Below the pieces are notes generated by a model. It searched no databases. It was given only the letters and a program-made list of their open reading frames with translations, and was not told the origin of the DNA. This document shows positions 12,516 through 13,745 of a DNA stretch of 13,745 nucleotides, piece by piece. This DNA is from JTS-AC122 sp041742635 (GTDB lineage Bacteria > Planctomycetota > Phycisphaerae > Phycisphaerales > UBA1924). Every line of letters starts with the position of its first letter. Within the stretch, counting starts at the first letter, position 1. The translations under genes and the position numbers were made by a program. The stretch is taken from positions 1-13,745 of the forward strand of contig JBGSIF010000323.1 of NCBI GenBank assembly GCA_041742635.1. The letters are read 5' to 3'.

Positions 12516-13745
12516 TTACTTGGTGTGCTTGACGAGCAGTTCGTCGTTGTCGATCCACGCGGCGAAGTACGGCGAGGTCGCGTCCTTGCGGGCCATGAGC
12601 ACGAGGAACGGCCCGTCGCAGACGAACGACCGCTCGGGGGGGTGTCGGTCTTGATGGCGCGGGAGATGCCGATCGCCGCGTCGGACTTGAGCACCGCCCC
12701 GCGCTCGTCGAGGCGGAAGCGGATGTTCTGCAGCGCGGCGGCGACGACGTAGTCCGTGAAGCCGGGCGTGCCGACGGGCTTGCCGACGATCTCCGCGAAC
12801 TCGCGGGTGATATCGAAGTTCATCACGGGCACGACGAAGGGTTCGTCGCGGGTGAGGGGAGACGACGCCGGGGCCGACGCGTGGACCATCACCCGGTCGA
12901 TCATCTCACGCAGCGTCGCGGCGGGGGGAGACGCGGGGGGGGCAAGGGGGGGGCGGGCGATGATCAGGCGGTCGTCGGGGTTGGTCGAGGCGATCTCGAT
13001 GACGAAGTCGTCGGGGGCGGCGGAGTGCCTGACCGTGACCTGGGCCGCGGCGCTCGCCCAGTCATCGAGGTTCTTATCAAGGCGGAAGGCTTTGACGGGC
13101 GTGCGGGCCGGGCCGAAGGGAAGGCCGCTCTCGCTGGACGCGAACGGGTGGGCGAAGCGCAGGTTCTTGAAGAGGTAGGCGTAGGCGAGGATATCGTCGG
13201 GGCGGAGGGTGCCGGGGAGGACGGAGGGGGACGCGGTGCCGGGGGGCGGGAACTTGGCGTCGAGTTGGCGGCGGATCTCGGCGAGCACCGCCGGGCCGGT
13301 GCCGGCAAGGGCGACGTAGGAGGCGTCGTCGAGGTCCGCGTGGTTCCACGCGCTGCCGGGACGGTTCATCTCCATGGACATGGGGGCTTCGGCGGAGGGG
13401 GCTTGGGCGGGGGAGGCTTGGGCCGGGTCCATGACTTGGAACGGAGCCTTGAGTTCGGCGGACATCGAGTCCCACGCGATCTGCATCGTCGCGCACCACA
13501 GCAGCGAGGCGCCGGGCGTGACGGGGCGAGTGAGGTACGGTGTGACGTGCGTGCGGCTCAGTTCGCGGTCGGCGTTGAGTACCTTCAGGTCGGGCGTGCC
13601 CAGGATCTGGGCGTGGCTCGGGGGGGAAGCAGGAGGCGTGGTAGGCGGGGTGCTGGGATGCGTGATGGGATGGTCGCCCGCCGGGGGGTCGGGGACGGCG
13701 CGGCTGCACCCGCCAAGGAGGGCGAGGGCGCCCCCCACCACCCCC
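12516..13745 (-). CDS. Serpin-like putative lipoprotein, frameshifted at a C7 tract and cut by window edge
   Basis: The visible frame begins at the right edge with LALLGGC, a lipobox whose Cys would be lipidated, so the true start probably lies beyond 13745. A Pro/Thr-rich linker follows, then a domain with SLLWCATMQIAWDSM, DDILAYAYLFKNLRFAHPF, VPVMNFDITREF and ALQNIRFRLDERGAVLKSDAAIGISRA. This suggests a serpin-like fold. At seven C residues (12636-12642) the frame breaks. Slipping back one base gives about 43 more sensible residues, with SFVCDGPFLVLMARKDATSPYFAAWIDNDELL and a TAA at 12516. That end resembles the closing strands of serpins. Staying in frame 0 runs into low-complexity Arg/Ser/Pro sequence over fahA. 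A base error, a real mutation or programmed slippage could each explain it. The serpin link is from motif memory only. Confidence 0.65.

Noticed and set aside
1..13745. Defence island, prophage or transposon
   Set aside because: No transposase, integrase, phage or nuclease-effector gene is present; recJ, clpS, carA and fahA are core genes.

Overview
The window comes from a high-GC bacterium that reads like a member of the Planctomycetota, possibly the Phycisphaerae. The evidence is the ClpS type, a Gld-style ABC operon beside clpS and recJ, and short palindromic repeats that run through coding frames. No ribosomal RNA gene is present to fix the taxonomy, so this is inference. I see no mobile element, tRNA or CRISPR array. 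Most genes are ordinary housekeeping or conserved hypothetical genes.

Left part (1-5592), all on the minus strand and read from right to left: ABC ATPase, ABC-2 permease, a 58-codon repeat-derived ORF, a GldG-like auxiliary protein, clpS, and recJ (cut by the window edge). The four ABC-cluster frames are joined by ATGA overlaps at each junction, so they are probably translated in series. Around 5593-5890 lies an AT-richer divergent intergenic region. To its right, on the plus strand, is a PAS-GAF-receiver signalling protein (5891-7774). It converges on a minus-strand gene for a secreted three-repeat helical protein (7945-9237) with a clear intrinsic terminator. Then, all on the minus strand, come carA (pyrimidine and arginine precursor), fahA (tyrosine catabolism) and a frameshifted serpin-like lipoprotein gene cut by the right edge.

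Two large-scale signals stand out. First, the plus strand is C-rich to the left of about 5.6 kb and G-rich to the right of about 5.9 kb. This holds even though genes on both sides lie on the minus strand, so minus-strand genes switch from G-ending to C-ending codons. A switch from C excess to G excess is what a replication origin or an inversion boundary produces. Second, several short hairpins with different, internally matched stems share a GGA loop on the sense strand. They sit in coding frames of recJ, the ABC ATPase and the signalling gene, or between genes. They look like one structural repeat family whose stems vary.

Smaller points are a ClpS with changes at its N-degron contact positions, a likely leaderless carA transcript starting at a GTG, and a C7 tract that breaks the serpin-like gene.
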